Notes: generated by a model not told the origin, from the sequence alone. DNA of 64,000 nt from Gordonibacter sp. 28C (GCF_003339845.1 NZ_PPTR01000007.1:62001-126000); one strand, 5' to 3'. Positions 41,258-49,892 are shown, counted from the first letter of the stretch. Translations and numbers: made by a program.

Positions 41258-41955
41258 GCCGCGCCCCCGCCGCCCGCGTCGAACAGATAGCCTTTGCCCC
41301 GCACGGTTTTGAAGTAGGCGGGATGGGCCGGATCGTCCTCCAGCTTCGCGCGCAGCCAGCTCATATGCACCGAGACCGTCTGCGGCTCCACCTCGGAGAA
41401 CGCGCCCCACACCTCGGCCAGCAGCCGCTCCTTCGACACGGCCGCGCCCTCGTGCCTCATGAGGTAGGCCGCCAAGGCCAGCTCCTTCGGAGACAAGGGC
41501 ACGGGCTCGCCCTCCTTCGCAAGGATGCCCGCCCCTTCGTCGAGCGCGAACGGGCCGGCCGCCATCCCAGCCGGTGCCATGCCGCCCGCATGCCCTTGCG
41601 CGCGCCGCAGCAGCGCGTTCACGTGGGCGAGCAGCTCGCGCAGGGAGTAGGGTTTCGGCAGATAGTCGTCGCCTCCCGTGTCGAGGCCCTCGATGCGGTC
41701 CGTCTCGCTCGTGCGCGCCGAGGCGAAGATGACGGGAACGTCGCTTGCCCGGCGCAACGCCGCGCAAGCCGCGAACCCGTCGTCGCCCGGCAGGTTGATG
41801 TCGAGCAGCACAAGGTCGAACGCCCGCGCGCCCAGCACGTCGTAGGCCTCCTCGGCGCTCGCCGCGCGCTCGACCGCGAACCCCTCGCTTTCGAGATAGC
41901 GCGCCACGATGGCGGAGAGGTCCGCGTCGTCGTCCACGATGAGTATGCTCGGCAT
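41254..41955 (-). CDS. OmpR-family response regulator
   Basis: A 233-residue regulator. The receiver domain has acidic DDD near the N terminus and the phospho-acceptor Asp in LVLLDINLPGDDGF. The C-terminal winged helix includes LSPKELALAAYLMRHEGAAV and ETVSVHMSWLRAKL-like sequence (here QTVSVHMSWLRAKL), ending VRGKGYLFD. It heads the regulator-kinase-ATPase-permease run and is translationally coupled to the kinase. Confidence 0.95.
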   Translation of the reverse strand: MPSILIVDDDADLSAIVARYLESEGFAVERAASAEEAYDVLGARAFDLVLLDINLPGDDGFAACAALRRASDVPVIFASARTSETDRIEGLDTGGDDYLPKPYSLRELLAHVNALLRRAQGHAGGMAPAGMAAGPFALDEGAGILAKEGEPVPLSPKELALAAYLMRHEGAAVSKERLLAEVWGAFSEVEPQTVSVHMSWLRAKLEDDPAHPAYFKTVRGKGYLFDAGGGGAA

Positions 41956-42066
41956 GCGGCCGGCCCCTTCCCCTTGGTTCGCGAAGCCGCGCGAATGGAC
42001 GTCCGGTCGATCCGCGCCCGCTCATTGTAACAGCACGGTGAAAACGTGAAGCCGTCGAGACCCCTA

Positions 42067-42951
42067 TCAGTCCGCATCGCCCTCTGCGACGGCCTCCACC
42101 TGGACGACCTCGACCAGAAGCCGCCCGAAGTCGGGAGCGGTCTTCGGCGTGACGACCGCGTGCCCGATCTTCTTCTCGGCCGCCGCCCGTGCGACGCCCG
42201 CCACCTCGCCGCCCGATTCGGCGACGATGCGGTGCTCGTCGAACGTGTCCGGATCGACGGCGCGCTCGATCTCGGCCGTCGTAGCCTCGGCAAGCGTGCT
42301 CAAAGCCAGCTCCATGTCGCTCATGTTGTCGCGCAGGCTCTCCTTCGTCAGTCCTTTGAACCCCTTGTACTCGCCTGCCGTCATGTCCGACCAGGCGCGG
42401 TAGATGTCGTTGGTGAGGATGGCGTATTCCGCGTTCGTCTTGACCCCGCGCTCGCGCCACTCGAACGTGAGGCTCCTGCGAGTTCGGATGGAGAAGAGCC
42501 GCTGGCTTATCCATTCCTCGGAGTACCCCTTGCGGCGGTAATAGGAAACGGCGCGCTCGATGGCGAGTTCGGGGTCGAACACCTCGTCGATGCGCTCTCT
42601 GCCGACTTCGGCGAGCCAGAGCTTGAACGGCTCGGCCTTGGGCGAGGGAATGGACTGGACGAGGCGCAACACCTGCTCGGTGTTGGCGGCGTCGGTAACC
42701 CTCATCTTGCCGTCCGCGGCCCTCATCTTCAAACCGTTACAATTTGTAACGGTTTGATTCCCCTCGTCAACGAGCCTTTTCTTGAGCACGCGCCAATACG
42801 TTTGCGGGTTTTTACTTTCCGACAACACCCCCACCACGTCGACCACCGAGAAGTACCAATCCTCCTCTTCCTCAACCCACACCGACCGGATCTCCCTGCC
42901 CTCGAACATCTGCAGTTTGTCGAGCCTTCCCTTGCCTTCGTCTTCGGCCAT
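42067..42951 (-). CDS. BRO/antirepressor-type protein (Bro-N domain)
   Basis: A 294-residue protein. Residues 14-120 are a Bro-N-like DNA-binding domain (SVWVEEEEDWYFSVVDVVGVL, NPQTYWRVLKKRL, NTEQVLRLVQSIPSPKAEPF, KLWLAEVGRERIDE). The rest resembles the damage-inducible or phage antirepressor tail (RSLTFEWRERGVKTNAEYAI, LTNDIYRAWSDMTAGEYK). Such genes are usually phage-borne, but no phage genes surround this one. A perfect 29-base palindrome lies inside the coding sequence at 42729-42757. Confidence 0.85.
   Translation of the reverse strand: MAEDEGKGRLDKLQMFEGREIRSVWVEEEEDWYFSVVDVVGVLSESKNPQTYWRVLKKRLVDEGNQTVTNCNGLKMRAADGKMRVTDAANTEQVLRLVQSIPSPKAEPFKLWLAEVGRERIDEVFDPELAIERAVSYYRRKGYSEEWISQRLFSIRTRRSLTFEWRERGVKTNAEYAILTNDIYRAWSDMTAGEYKGFKGLTKESLRDNMSDMELALSTLAEATTAEIERAVDPDTFDEHRIVAESGGEVAGVARAAAEKKIGHAVVTPKTAPDFGRLLVEVVQVEAVAEGDAD
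42729..42757. repeat. perfect 29-base palindrome inside the BRO gene
   Basis: 14-base arms (TCAAACCGTTACAA and its complement) around one central base. It is AT-rich against a GC-rich background. On the minus strand it encodes part of the NQTVTNCNGLKM segment, which I recall as conserved in related proteins. It could be an internal operator or a consequence of protein conservation. Confidence 0.7.
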
Positions 42952-43207
42952 AGCTCCGCCATCCTTTCATCCCAAGGTTTTCTAAATCATTGGATTGGGG
43001 AAGCAGGCGGCTCGAGAAAGACGTTTGCCGAGAAAACGGAAGAGACAAGGAGATGCCGCCTGCTGATGTGCATGCCTGCGGCATATCTCGTGTGCGGGTC
43101 ACACTATATCATACATATGTTCGTATTGGAAGGGTGCATGTACGTCACGCCCCATTCCTCACGAGCCAAAGTTGCGTCGGCGATTCGAGCCTGGCCGCGC
43201 GCAAGCG

Positions 43208-44056
43208 TCACGCAAGGTTCACTTTGCGGTCGAGCAGGTACACGCACAGCACGTAGCATGTCGCCGCGACGCAGAGCGACCCCACCCAGCTCAGGCCCGT
43301 CGTCGCCATCGTGGCCGCCGTCGAGGCGTACGGCCCCGCTCCCCCGAACGCGAGCCCGCTCGCAACCGACACGTTGACGACGGTGCCCACCAGGCCGATC
43401 GCCCAGGAGATGGCCAGGTACAGCCCGATGCCCGCGGCCACCTTGTGCCGCGAGGCCAGAACCGCCCCCAAGGTGAACGCGGCGTACGCCACGAGCAGTG
43501 TCATCGTGCCCTGCGTCGCGGCGCCCACCGCGCCCGACAAGGCTGAGGCCCATGCGGACGAGCCGCCGAACAGCCCGCCGCCGGCCGCGCTCAGCATCCA
43601 GTACGGCAGCGTGTCGCTGATGCTCGCGTTCACGAACCCGGTCGCCGCCAGGGACACGGCCAGCGCGCTCCCGAGCACGACGAGGGCGTCGACGAGCAGC
43701 CACAGCAAGCCGGCCAAAACCTTCGACAGCACGATCTGGTTCGCGGTCACCGGCAGCGTGAGGGTGAGGTAGCCCTCGTCGGTGAACAGGTTCTTGTAGA
43801 ACCGGTGTATGATCACGACGATCGTGGCGATGGTGGCCGAGAAGACGCCGAGCACGCTGAACGCGAGGGCGACGAGCATGGACACGGTGACAGCCTCCGA
43901 AAAGCCCGCCGCCGCCCCCGTCGACGCCCCGCCCGCGCTGAAGCCGACGAACCCGCATACGCACGCCACCAACGCGAGCGCCGCCGCCGCGATGTGCAGC
44001 GGCACGAGCACGCGGGAGAGCGCCTTCATGTCGTATTTGAACAGCTTCCCTAGCAT
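43208..44056 (-). CDS. ABC-2-type transporter permease
   Basis: A 282-residue membrane protein with about six hydrophobic segments (LVPLHIAAAALALVACVCGF, MLVALAFSVLGVFSATIATI, VLAGLLWLLVDALVVLGSAL and others). The cytosolic motif RFYKNLFTDEGYLTLTLPVTANQI is typical of permeases partnered with simple ATPases. Its ATG lies inside the last codons of the ATPase gene (seven-base overlap). The substrate is unknown. Confidence 0.85.
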   Translation of the reverse strand: MLGKLFKYDMKALSRVLVPLHIAAAALALVACVCGFVGFSAGGASTGAAAGFSEAVTVSMLVALAFSVLGVFSATIATIVVIIHRFYKNLFTDEGYLTLTLPVTANQIVLSKVLAGLLWLLVDALVVLGSALAVSLAATGFVNASISDTLPYWMLSAAGGGLFGGSSAWASALSGAVGAATQGTMTLLVAYAAFTLGAVLASRHKVAAGIGLYLAISWAIGLVGTVVNVSVASGLAFGGAGPYASTAATMATTGLSWVGSLCVAATCYVLCVYLLDRKVNLA

Positions 44057-44916
44057 CTGAACGCCCCCCTGAAGTAGTCGTCGAGGCTCATGCCGAACTG
44101 CGCCCGCATCTGCTCGGTGGGCGCATGCATCACCATCGTCCCGTATTGCAGGAAGATGAATTCGTCCAGCACGCGCTCGACGTCGGCTACGAGGTGCGTG
44201 GAGAGCAGGATGGTGGAGTCGCGATGGTAGTTCGCGATGATGGTGTCCAGGATGTAGTCGCGCGTGGCGGGATCGACGCCGCCGATGGGCTCGTCGAGCA
44301 GGTAGAGCGCCGCATGGCGCGCCATGACCAGAACGAGCTGCACCTTCTCCTTCGTGCCTTTCGACAGCGAGGCCATCTGCGCGTTGACCGGAACGGAAAG
44401 CCGCGCGAGCATGTCCTCGGCGAGCCTTCGGTCGAAGTCGGCGTAGAAGTCTTCGAAGAAGCGCAGCGTCTCGCTCACCTTCATGCTGGCCGCGAAATAG
44501 GGGCGCTCGGGAAGGTAGGACACGATCGCCTTCGTCGAGCGTCCCGGCGCGGCGCCGCGGACGAGGACGACGCCGTCGGTGGGCTGCAAGAGCCCCGCCG
44601 CCAGCTTGATGAGGGTGGTCTTGCCGCTGCCGTTCGGCCCGAGCAGCCCCACGACGCGCCCGCGCGGAACCGTCAGGGTCACCGCCCCCAGGGCCGTCGT
44701 CGCCCCGAAGCGCTTCGAGAGAGCCCGGCATTCGAGCACGGGCTCGAACGGCTGCTCGACGATCGGGGGAAGCGGGCGCACGTTCGCAGGCGGCGGATAC
44801 GGAACCGGCGCGCCCGGTGCCGGCTGGAACGTGCCCGGCACGGGGCCGCCCGGCATCGGCGGGGCGCCCCACGGCGCCTGCTGGCCGTAAGGGTAGGTCG
44901 GATAGTCCATGCGCAT
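44050..44916 (-). CDS. ABC transporter ATP-binding protein with Pro/Tyr-rich N-terminal tail
   Basis: A 288-residue ATPase. Walker A is LGPNGSGKTT, the signature region is LSKGTKEKVQLVL, Walker B is LYLLDEPIGGVDP and the switch is LSTHLVADVE. The first 57 residues (MRMDYPTYPYGQQAPWGAPP onward) are Pro, Gly, Tyr and Ala-rich and probably disordered; ordinary homologues lack them. It is co-translated with the downstream permease. Confidence 0.9.
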   Translation of the reverse strand: MRMDYPTYPYGQQAPWGAPPMPGGPVPGTFQPAPGAPVPYPPPANVRPLPPIVEQPFEPVLECRALSKRFGATTALGAVTLTVPRGRVVGLLGPNGSGKTTLIKLAAGLLQPTDGVVLVRGAAPGRSTKAIVSYLPERPYFAASMKVSETLRFFEDFYADFDRRLAEDMLARLSVPVNAQMASLSKGTKEKVQLVLVMARHAALYLLDEPIGGVDPATRDYILDTIIANYHRDSTILLSTHLVADVERVLDEFIFLQYGTMVMHAPTEQMRAQFGMSLDDYFRGAFRC

Positions 44917-44983
44917 CTCCCTCCAAGCCGATTCGCGCGAAGCGCGAAAATCGCCTTACCGGTCCGGTTGCCAAACCGCCCAG

Positions 44984-45145
44984 GTTGGCGTAGTAAGTCA
45001 GCGAGGGCGGCCGTGGTGCGCCAGATTCACGGGATCGCGGAGGCGTAGCGTACTTTGGTACGCGAGCCTCCGGGATCACGCGAAGATGGCGTGCCACGGC
45101 CGGCCGCAGCGTCGAGAAGTTCCGCGGGCCGTAGGTCTGCGGAAC
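44984..45145 (+). repeat. structured repeat family A, copy 3 (downstream of ffh)
   Basis: The most diverged copy: GTTGGCGTAGTAAG, a long hairpin with outer arms GGCGGCCGTGGTGCGCCA (5') and TGGCGTGCCACGGCCGGCC (3', 45087-45105), apex GCGTAC-TTTG-GTACGC (45048-45063), linker CGCAGCGTCGAGAAG and a short hairpin GTTCCGCGGGCC-gta-GGTCTGCGGAAC (45119-45145). Outer arm sequences differ from copies 1 and 2 but remain complementary. The AGAT/AGAT internal loop is kept. The element ends five bases from the ffh stop. Confidence 0.85.
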
Positions 45146-45149
45146 CCGT

Positions 45150-46562
45150 CTACTCCCCCATCATGTCCTGGAGCTTCTTGAGGTCGGCCATGCTCATGCC
45201 GCCCGGCATGCCGGGCAGGCTGCGGCGTCGACGGCCCTTCTTCCCCTTCTTGCCCTTCTTGCCGCCCATCTCCTCGGCGGCGGGCATCATCTTCTTCATC
45301 ATCTTCTTCGTCTCGTTGAACTTCTTGATGAGCTGGTTCACGTCGGACACGGTCACGCCGGCGCCGGCCGCGATGCGGGCGCGGCGGCTGCCGTTCAGCA
45401 GGTCGGGCTTCTCGCGCTCCGCCTTCGTCATGGAGTTGATGATGACCTCCATGTGGTCGAGCGCGCCCTCGTCCACCTCGCCTTTGGCCATGGCTTTGTC
45501 GCCGCCGGGCAGGGCGCTCACCAGCTTCGAGATGCCGCCCATCTTGCGGATCTGGCGGTTCATGTCGACGAAGTCGTTCAGGTTCAGGTTCGCGCGCATC
45601 ATGCGCTCGGTCTGCTCCTGCTCGATCTCCTCCTGCTGCACCTTCACGGCACTCTCGATGAGGCTGACCACGTCGCCCATCCCCAGGATGCGCTTGGCCA
45701 TGCGGTCGGGGTGGAACTCCTCGAGCGAATCGGGCTTCTCGCCCGAGCTGATGAACTTGATGGGCTTGCCCGTGACCTGCTTGATGGAAAGCGCGCCGCC
45801 GCCGCGGGCGTCGCCGTCCATCTTCGACATGATCACGCCGTCGAAGTCCACGCGTTCGGCGAAGGCGGCCGCCACGTTCACCACGTCCTGGCCGGTCATG
45901 GCGTCCACCACCATGAGGATCTGGTCGGGCTTCGTGGCGCGCTTGATGGCCTCGGCCTCGTCCATCATCTCGTCGTCCACGTGCAGTCGGCCCGCCGTGT
46001 CGATGATGACCACGTCGCGCAGGTTGTCGACGGCGTCCTGGATGCCCTCGGTGGCGATCTTCACCGGGTCCTTGCCGTCGCCCCGGTACACCCGCACGCC
46101 GATCTCGCCGCCCAGGGTCTGCAACTGGTCGGCGGCGGCGGGGCGGTACACGTCGCAGGCCACGAGCAGGGGCGAGTGGTTCTCCTGCTGCAGACGGTAG
46201 GCCAGCTTCGCGGCCGCCGTCGTCTTGCCGGAGCCCTGCAGGCCCACGAGCATGATGACGTTGGGGATGCGGCTGGTGAGCACGAGCTTGGAGTCCGTGC
46301 GCCCCAGAAGCTCGGTGAGCTCGTCCATGACGATCTTCACCACGTTCTGGGCGGGCGTGAGCGAGTCGAGCACCTCGGCGTCCAGGCAGCGCTCCTTCGT
46401 GCGCGCGACGAAGGACTTCACCACCTTGAAGTTCACGTCGGCTTCCAGAAGCGCCATGCGGATCTCGCGCATGGCGTCGTTGATGTCGTCCTCGGTCAGG
46501 CGGCCCTTGCCGCGCAGGCCGGAAAATATGCCCTGCAGGCGTTCGGAGAGGTTCTCGAGCAT
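45150..46562 (-). CDS. ffh: signal recognition particle protein Ffh
   Basis: A 470-residue SRP54. The N and G domains carry G1 LVGLQGSGKTTAAAKLA, DVYRPAAADQL, DTAGRLH and SKMDGDARGGGALS. The M domain is Met-rich (MRANLNLNDFVDMNRQIRKM, MTKAEREKPDLLNGSRRARI) with a Lys/Arg/Gly-rich end GKKGKKGKKGRRRRSLPGMP. It binds 4.5S RNA and signal sequences and delivers ribosomes to FtsY. An SRP RNA gene was not found in the window. Repeat family A copy 3 follows. Confidence 0.97.
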   Translation of the reverse strand: MLENLSERLQGIFSGLRGKGRLTEDDINDAMREIRMALLEADVNFKVVKSFVARTKERCLDAEVLDSLTPAQNVVKIVMDELTELLGRTDSKLVLTSRIPNVIMLVGLQGSGKTTAAAKLAYRLQQENHSPLLVACDVYRPAAADQLQTLGGEIGVRVYRGDGKDPVKIATEGIQDAVDNLRDVVIIDTAGRLHVDDEMMDEAEAIKRATKPDQILMVVDAMTGQDVVNVAAAFAERVDFDGVIMSKMDGDARGGGALSIKQVTGKPIKFISSGEKPDSLEEFHPDRMAKRILGMGDVVSLIESAVKVQQEEIEQEQTERMMRANLNLNDFVDMNRQIRKMGGISKLVSALPGGDKAMAKGEVDEGALDHMEVIINSMTKAEREKPDLLNGSRRARIAAGAGVTVSDVNQLIKKFNETKKMMKKMMPAAEEMGGKKGKKGKKGRRRRSLPGMPGGMSMADLKKLQDMMGE

Positions 46563-46837
46563 GGTTGGTCGGCTCCTTGCTGGCTTCGTTGCTTGCTGGT
46601 CTTGCATTATACGACAGCGGCGGAGCGTGGGATGCGAAGCGTCGCCTAAAGCCCCGATACTCCAAAAGGCGCGTCACGGAGAGCGGTTCGCCCGTCGCTC
46701 GCCACCCGTCGGGAGAAAGGTCGCGCTCTACGGAAGAAGGTCGACTTCAGGAGCGAGATCGTCGCCGAGCCGCGCTTCCGCAACCGTGTGGAGCTTACCG
46801 GCCAAAGCGTCCGCACCCGTCGACAGCATGGCCGATA

Positions 46838-47827
46838 TTACGGCGCGTACCGCCACACGCCCTTGTCGTCCAGCTCGCGGCGCACGAGGGCGCGGTCGGC
46901 CAGATGGTCGAGGATGACGATGCCCTCGGTGACGATGCACCAGCGCTGCACGAACGAGATGTCCTCCCACGTGTCGTGCGGCACGTTCCAACGGATGCGG
47001 CGGACGACCTGCTCGCCGGTGAGGCCCGGTTCGGCGGCCACGATGGCGGCGGTTTCGCGCAGGCGCGCCGCATGGTGCTCGGCCAGCCAGTCCACGCGCT
47101 CGGCGAAGTCGTCGCGCGGCTCGCCGTGCGACACGAGCAGGCGCTTGCAGCCGAGAGCGCGCACCTTGTCCAAACTGTCGAGGTAGGCCTGCAGGCCGTC
47201 GGCCCCGTCGGGAAACAGCGCGATGCTGGGCGAGATGACGAACAGCACGTGGTCGCCGCCGAACAGGATGCCCGAGGCGGGCTCGAACAACGACAGATGG
47301 CCGGGCGTGTGGCCGGGCGTCTCAACGACGCGCAGAACGTAGCGGCCGACGCGCAGCTCGTCACCCTCGCCCACGAAGGTCAGGTCGACCCGCTCGGGAT
47401 CGAACAGCTGCGGCTCGATGGCGTAGCGGGCGAAGCCCGACGCGTCCGCGAACGACAGGCCCTCGCGTGCGAACAGGCGGCGCGTCTCCTCGAAGTACGC
47501 GGCGGCACGCGTGGCCCGCACGGCCGCGAAGTCCACCTCGCTCGCGCAGACGCGCGCACCCGCGGGCACGACGGCGTCCACGAGCCCGGCGTGGTCGAGG
47601 TGCAGGTGCGTGAGGAAGTAGGTCGCGCGCCGCCGGTCGACGCCCAGCTCGTCCAAGGCGGCTCCCAGCACGGCCGCCCCCTCGTCGGTGGGCGCCCCCG
47701 TGTCCACCACGAGCGCCTCGCCGCCGTCGACCACGACGAAGCAGTTCGTAGCGCTCGTGCTCACGTTCTCGAACGGGACTTTGACCTCGAACACGTCGGG
47801 AGCCGCGTGCACTTGGATACTACGCAT
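46838..47827 (-). CDS. metallo-beta-lactamase-fold hydrolase
   Basis: A 329-residue MBL-fold protein with the zinc motif HLHLDHAG (His74, His76, Asp78, His79), VETPGHTPGH, a later Asp in LFGGDHVLF and His in VSHGEPRDD. A C-terminal helical region of about 90 residues follows, as in YobT/GloB-like hydrolases with an added winged-helix-like end. The substrate is unknown. It separates ftsY and ffh. The ATG follows AAGGAGAATGTCAAT. Confidence 0.88.
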   Translation of the reverse strand: MRSIQVHAAPDVFEVKVPFENVSTSATNCFVVVDGGEALVVDTGAPTDEGAAVLGAALDELGVDRRRATYFLTHLHLDHAGLVDAVVPAGARVCASEVDFAAVRATRAAAYFEETRRLFAREGLSFADASGFARYAIEPQLFDPERVDLTFVGEGDELRVGRYVLRVVETPGHTPGHLSLFEPASGILFGGDHVLFVISPSIALFPDGADGLQAYLDSLDKVRALGCKRLLVSHGEPRDDFAERVDWLAEHHAARLRETAAIVAAEPGLTGEQVVRRIRWNVPHDTWEDISFVQRWCIVTEGIVILDHLADRALVRRELDDKGVWRYAP

Positions 47828-47856
47828 ATTGACATTCTCCTTGCTGGCGCCGCGCG

Positions 47857-47902
47857 GGATCCTTCGACTCCGGCGGCTTCGCCGCCTCCGCTCAGGATGA
47901 CA
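47857..47902. repeat. repeat family C, single copy between MBL gene and ftsY
   Basis: GGATCCTTCGACTC-(cggcggcttcgccgcc)-TCCGCTCAGGATGACA is the inverse orientation of the family C unit, with a GGCGGC-ttc-GCCGCC hairpin in the middle. It lies between the ftsY stop and the MBL start. Confidence 0.7.
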
Positions 47903-47919
47903 ACCGGTGGACGATCGCG

Positions 47920-48840
47920 CTATCCGCGCTCGTCGAAGTCGCCCACGAGGGCGCGGGCGAAGTCGTGGGCATCGAAGTCCTTGAGGTCGTCCAGGCCCTC
48001 GCCCACGCCGATCTTGAGCACGGGAAGCTCCAGCTCGTGGCTCACGGCCAGCGCGATGCCGCCCTTGGCCGTGCCGTCGAGCTTCGTGACGATGACGCCG
48101 TCCAGGTCGAGCGCGCGGTCGAACTCGCGCGCCTGGGCCAAGCCGTTCTGGCCGGTGGTGGCGTCGGTCACGAGCACCGTGTACACGGGCATGTTCGCGC
48201 GCTTGCGCACCACGCTCACCACCTTCTCCAGCTCGCGCATGAGGTCGGCCGACGTGTGCAGGCGCCCGGCCGTGTCAACGAGCACGAGGTCGGCGCCCTC
48301 CTGTTCGGCGCGCTCGATGGTGTCGTAGCACACGCTCGCCGGGTCGCTGCCGCGCTCGCGCGTGCAGATGGGCACGTCCGCCCGCCGCGCCCACACCTCC
48401 AGCTGCTCGATGGCGGCGGCACGGAACGTGTCGGCGCTGCCCAACAGCACCTTGCGCCCGGCGTCGACAGCCTCCTTGGCCAGCTTGCCCACCGTGGTGG
48501 TCTTGCCCGTGCCGTTGATGCCCACGAACAGCACGATGGCCTCGCCCCCGCCGAACACCTTTTCCCCGCCCGGTGTGAACGTGGAGGCTATCTGGTCGTT
48601 CAGCAGGTCGAGCACGGCGTAGGCGTCGGGCAGCGCCTTGCGGGTGGCCTGGTCGCGCAGGCCCTCCACGATGTCGCTCGCCGCAGCGCCTCCCACGTCG
48701 GCTAAGATGAGCGTCTCCTCGAGACCGGCCCAGAAGTCCTCGTCGAGGTCGGGGCCGCGGTCGAGCAGGACGTTCATCTGCTCTTTGAACTTGTCTCGCG
48801 AGCGGGAGAGCCCCTCGCTGATCCTATCGAAAAATCCCAT
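47920..48840 (-). CDS. ftsY: signal recognition particle receptor FtsY
   Basis: A 306-residue SRP receptor GTPase. Motifs: G1 VGINGTGKTTTVGKLA, ADTFRAAAIEQLEVWA, DTAGRLHTSADLM, VTDATTGQNGLAQA and TKLDGTAKGG. It lacks the long acidic A domain found in E. coli, which is normal for this lineage. The start MGFFDRISEGLSRSRDKF at 48840 fits the family. Confidence 0.97.
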   Translation of the reverse strand: MGFFDRISEGLSRSRDKFKEQMNVLLDRGPDLDEDFWAGLEETLILADVGGAAASDIVEGLRDQATRKALPDAYAVLDLLNDQIASTFTPGGEKVFGGGEAIVLFVGINGTGKTTTVGKLAKEAVDAGRKVLLGSADTFRAAAIEQLEVWARRADVPICTRERGSDPASVCYDTIERAEQEGADLVLVDTAGRLHTSADLMRELEKVVSVVRKRANMPVYTVLVTDATTGQNGLAQAREFDRALDLDGVIVTKLDGTAKGGIALAVSHELELPVLKIGVGEGLDDLKDFDAHDFARALVGDFDERG

Positions 48841-48893
48841 GGCGGGCTCCTTTCTTGTTCGCCTGAACAGTGTATCCCAAATGCGGCCGCTCG

Positions 48894-49445
48894 TCAGCGC
48901 CGGGGATTCTCCTCCTGCTCGGCGTGGATGGCGCGCAATGTGCGCGTATAGCCCACGAAGGGAAAGAACGAGAGCACGAACCCGGCGGCGAACGCCACGC
49001 ACGCCGCGAGGCTCGCCCACGCCCCCAGTTCGTTGCCCTGGGCGGTGAGCCGGGCTTGCAGGGCGAAGAGCAGCACGGCCGCGAGCGCGCAGACGAGCGC
49101 GGCCCAGCCCAAGCCCGCCCGGCTCGCGGCGATCGTCGCCTCCTGGGCGTCGTCGTCGGTGTACAGCGGGACGGTGCCGGCCTCGGCGCGCACGATCTGC
49201 CAAGCGGAGCCCTGCGCCACGCACTCCCAGCCGGCGATGCGGTAGAGCTCGCGCGCCTCCGCCGAGAAGTCGCGCTGGAAGTCCACCGCGTAGTCGTACG
49301 CTTGCGGCTCTCCCGCCTCGAAGCGGTACAGGATCCCGCACGAGAACCCGCTCAGGTGCCAACCCCGCGCGCTCATATCGGCGAGCATCGCCATGTCATG
49401 CTCCGGCATGATGGCCAACCCTCCGCACAACCGGTACTTAGCCAT
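48894..49445 (-). CDS. DUF2812 membrane protein
   Basis: A 183-residue protein. Residues 1-95 match the DUF2812 pattern (LADMSARGWHLSGFSCGILYRFEAGEPQAYDYAVDF, AGWECVAQGSAWQIVRAEAG). Two membrane helices follow (about 112-133 and 143-165). Such proteins are commonly encoded next to PadR regulators, as here; the ATG lies within the padR stop region (eight-base overlap). The function is unknown. Confidence 0.85.
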   Translation of the reverse strand: MAKYRLCGGLAIMPEHDMAMLADMSARGWHLSGFSCGILYRFEAGEPQAYDYAVDFQRDFSAEARELYRIAGWECVAQGSAWQIVRAEAGTVPLYTDDDAQEATIAASRAGLGWAALVCALAAVLLFALQARLTAQGNELGAWASLAACVAFAAGFVLSFFPFVGYTRTLRAIHAEQEENPRR

Positions 49446-49779
49446 GGTCCTCCTCGCCCCTCCCGTTCAGCCGATCCTCCGCGAAGGCGACCAGCCGCTT
49501 GCGCCGCGCGAAATCGCGCTCGAGCACCGCGCGGCCCTCGTCGGTGGCCGCGTAGAGGATGCGTTTGTCGTCCTCGGCGGTCTCGGCGATCCAGCCCGCC
49601 TCCTTGAGCTTCTTGAGCGTCGTGTACATGGTGGCGGGCCCCACCTTCACCGCGCCGTCCGTGGACTCCTCGATGCTCTGCATGATCCGATACCCGTACA
49701 CCGGCTCGAGCGTGGCCAGCAGGATCAGGAAGATGCTGTCGGAAAGCTCCCCCGTCTCGTACGGGCTCCTCTTCGCCAT
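49438..49779 (-). CDS. PadR family transcriptional regulator
   Basis: A 113-residue PadR protein with FLILLATLEPVYGYRIMQSI, VGPATMYTTLKKLKEAGWI and RILYAATDEGRAVLERDF. It overlaps the DUF2812 gene, forming a two-gene unit. The divergent small membrane gene shares its upstream region, where an imperfect inverted repeat (49791-49818) may be its operator. Confidence 0.93.
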   Translation of the reverse strand: MAKRSPYETGELSDSIFLILLATLEPVYGYRIMQSIEESTDGAVKVGPATMYTTLKKLKEAGWIAETAEDDKRILYAATDEGRAVLERDFARRKRLVAFAEDRLNGRGEEDHG

Positions 49780-49790
49780 TTCGCTCCTTC

Positions 49791-49818
49791 TAGTATATCA
49801 ATGATGGATAGTATGCTA
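49791..49818. promoter_or_regulatory. possible PadR operator between divergent genes
   Basis: TAGTATA (49791-49797) and TATGCTA (49812-49818) form an imperfect AT-rich inverted repeat (six of seven positions) in an otherwise GC-rich region. A TACAAT at 49817-49822 could be the -10 of the plus-strand gene. PadR sites are typically AT-rich inverted repeats; this assignment is inference. Confidence 0.35.
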
Positions 49819-49892
49819 CAATCAGGATGCTTGCAAGCGAACCGTATCTTCGATCCCCACTATACTCTATCTTGGAAATGGAGCGTCCCATC

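Noticed and set aside
42067-42951. Prophage remnant around the BRO-domain gene
   Set aside because: No integrase, capsid, terminase or attachment-site repeats were found nearby; the gene stands alone.
46728-46829. Possible small minus-strand ORF after the MBL gene
   Set aside because: The reading frame looks somewhat protein-like (LSTGADALAGKLHTVAEARLGDD), but it lacks a ribosome site and its longer form is a shadow of the MBL gene.
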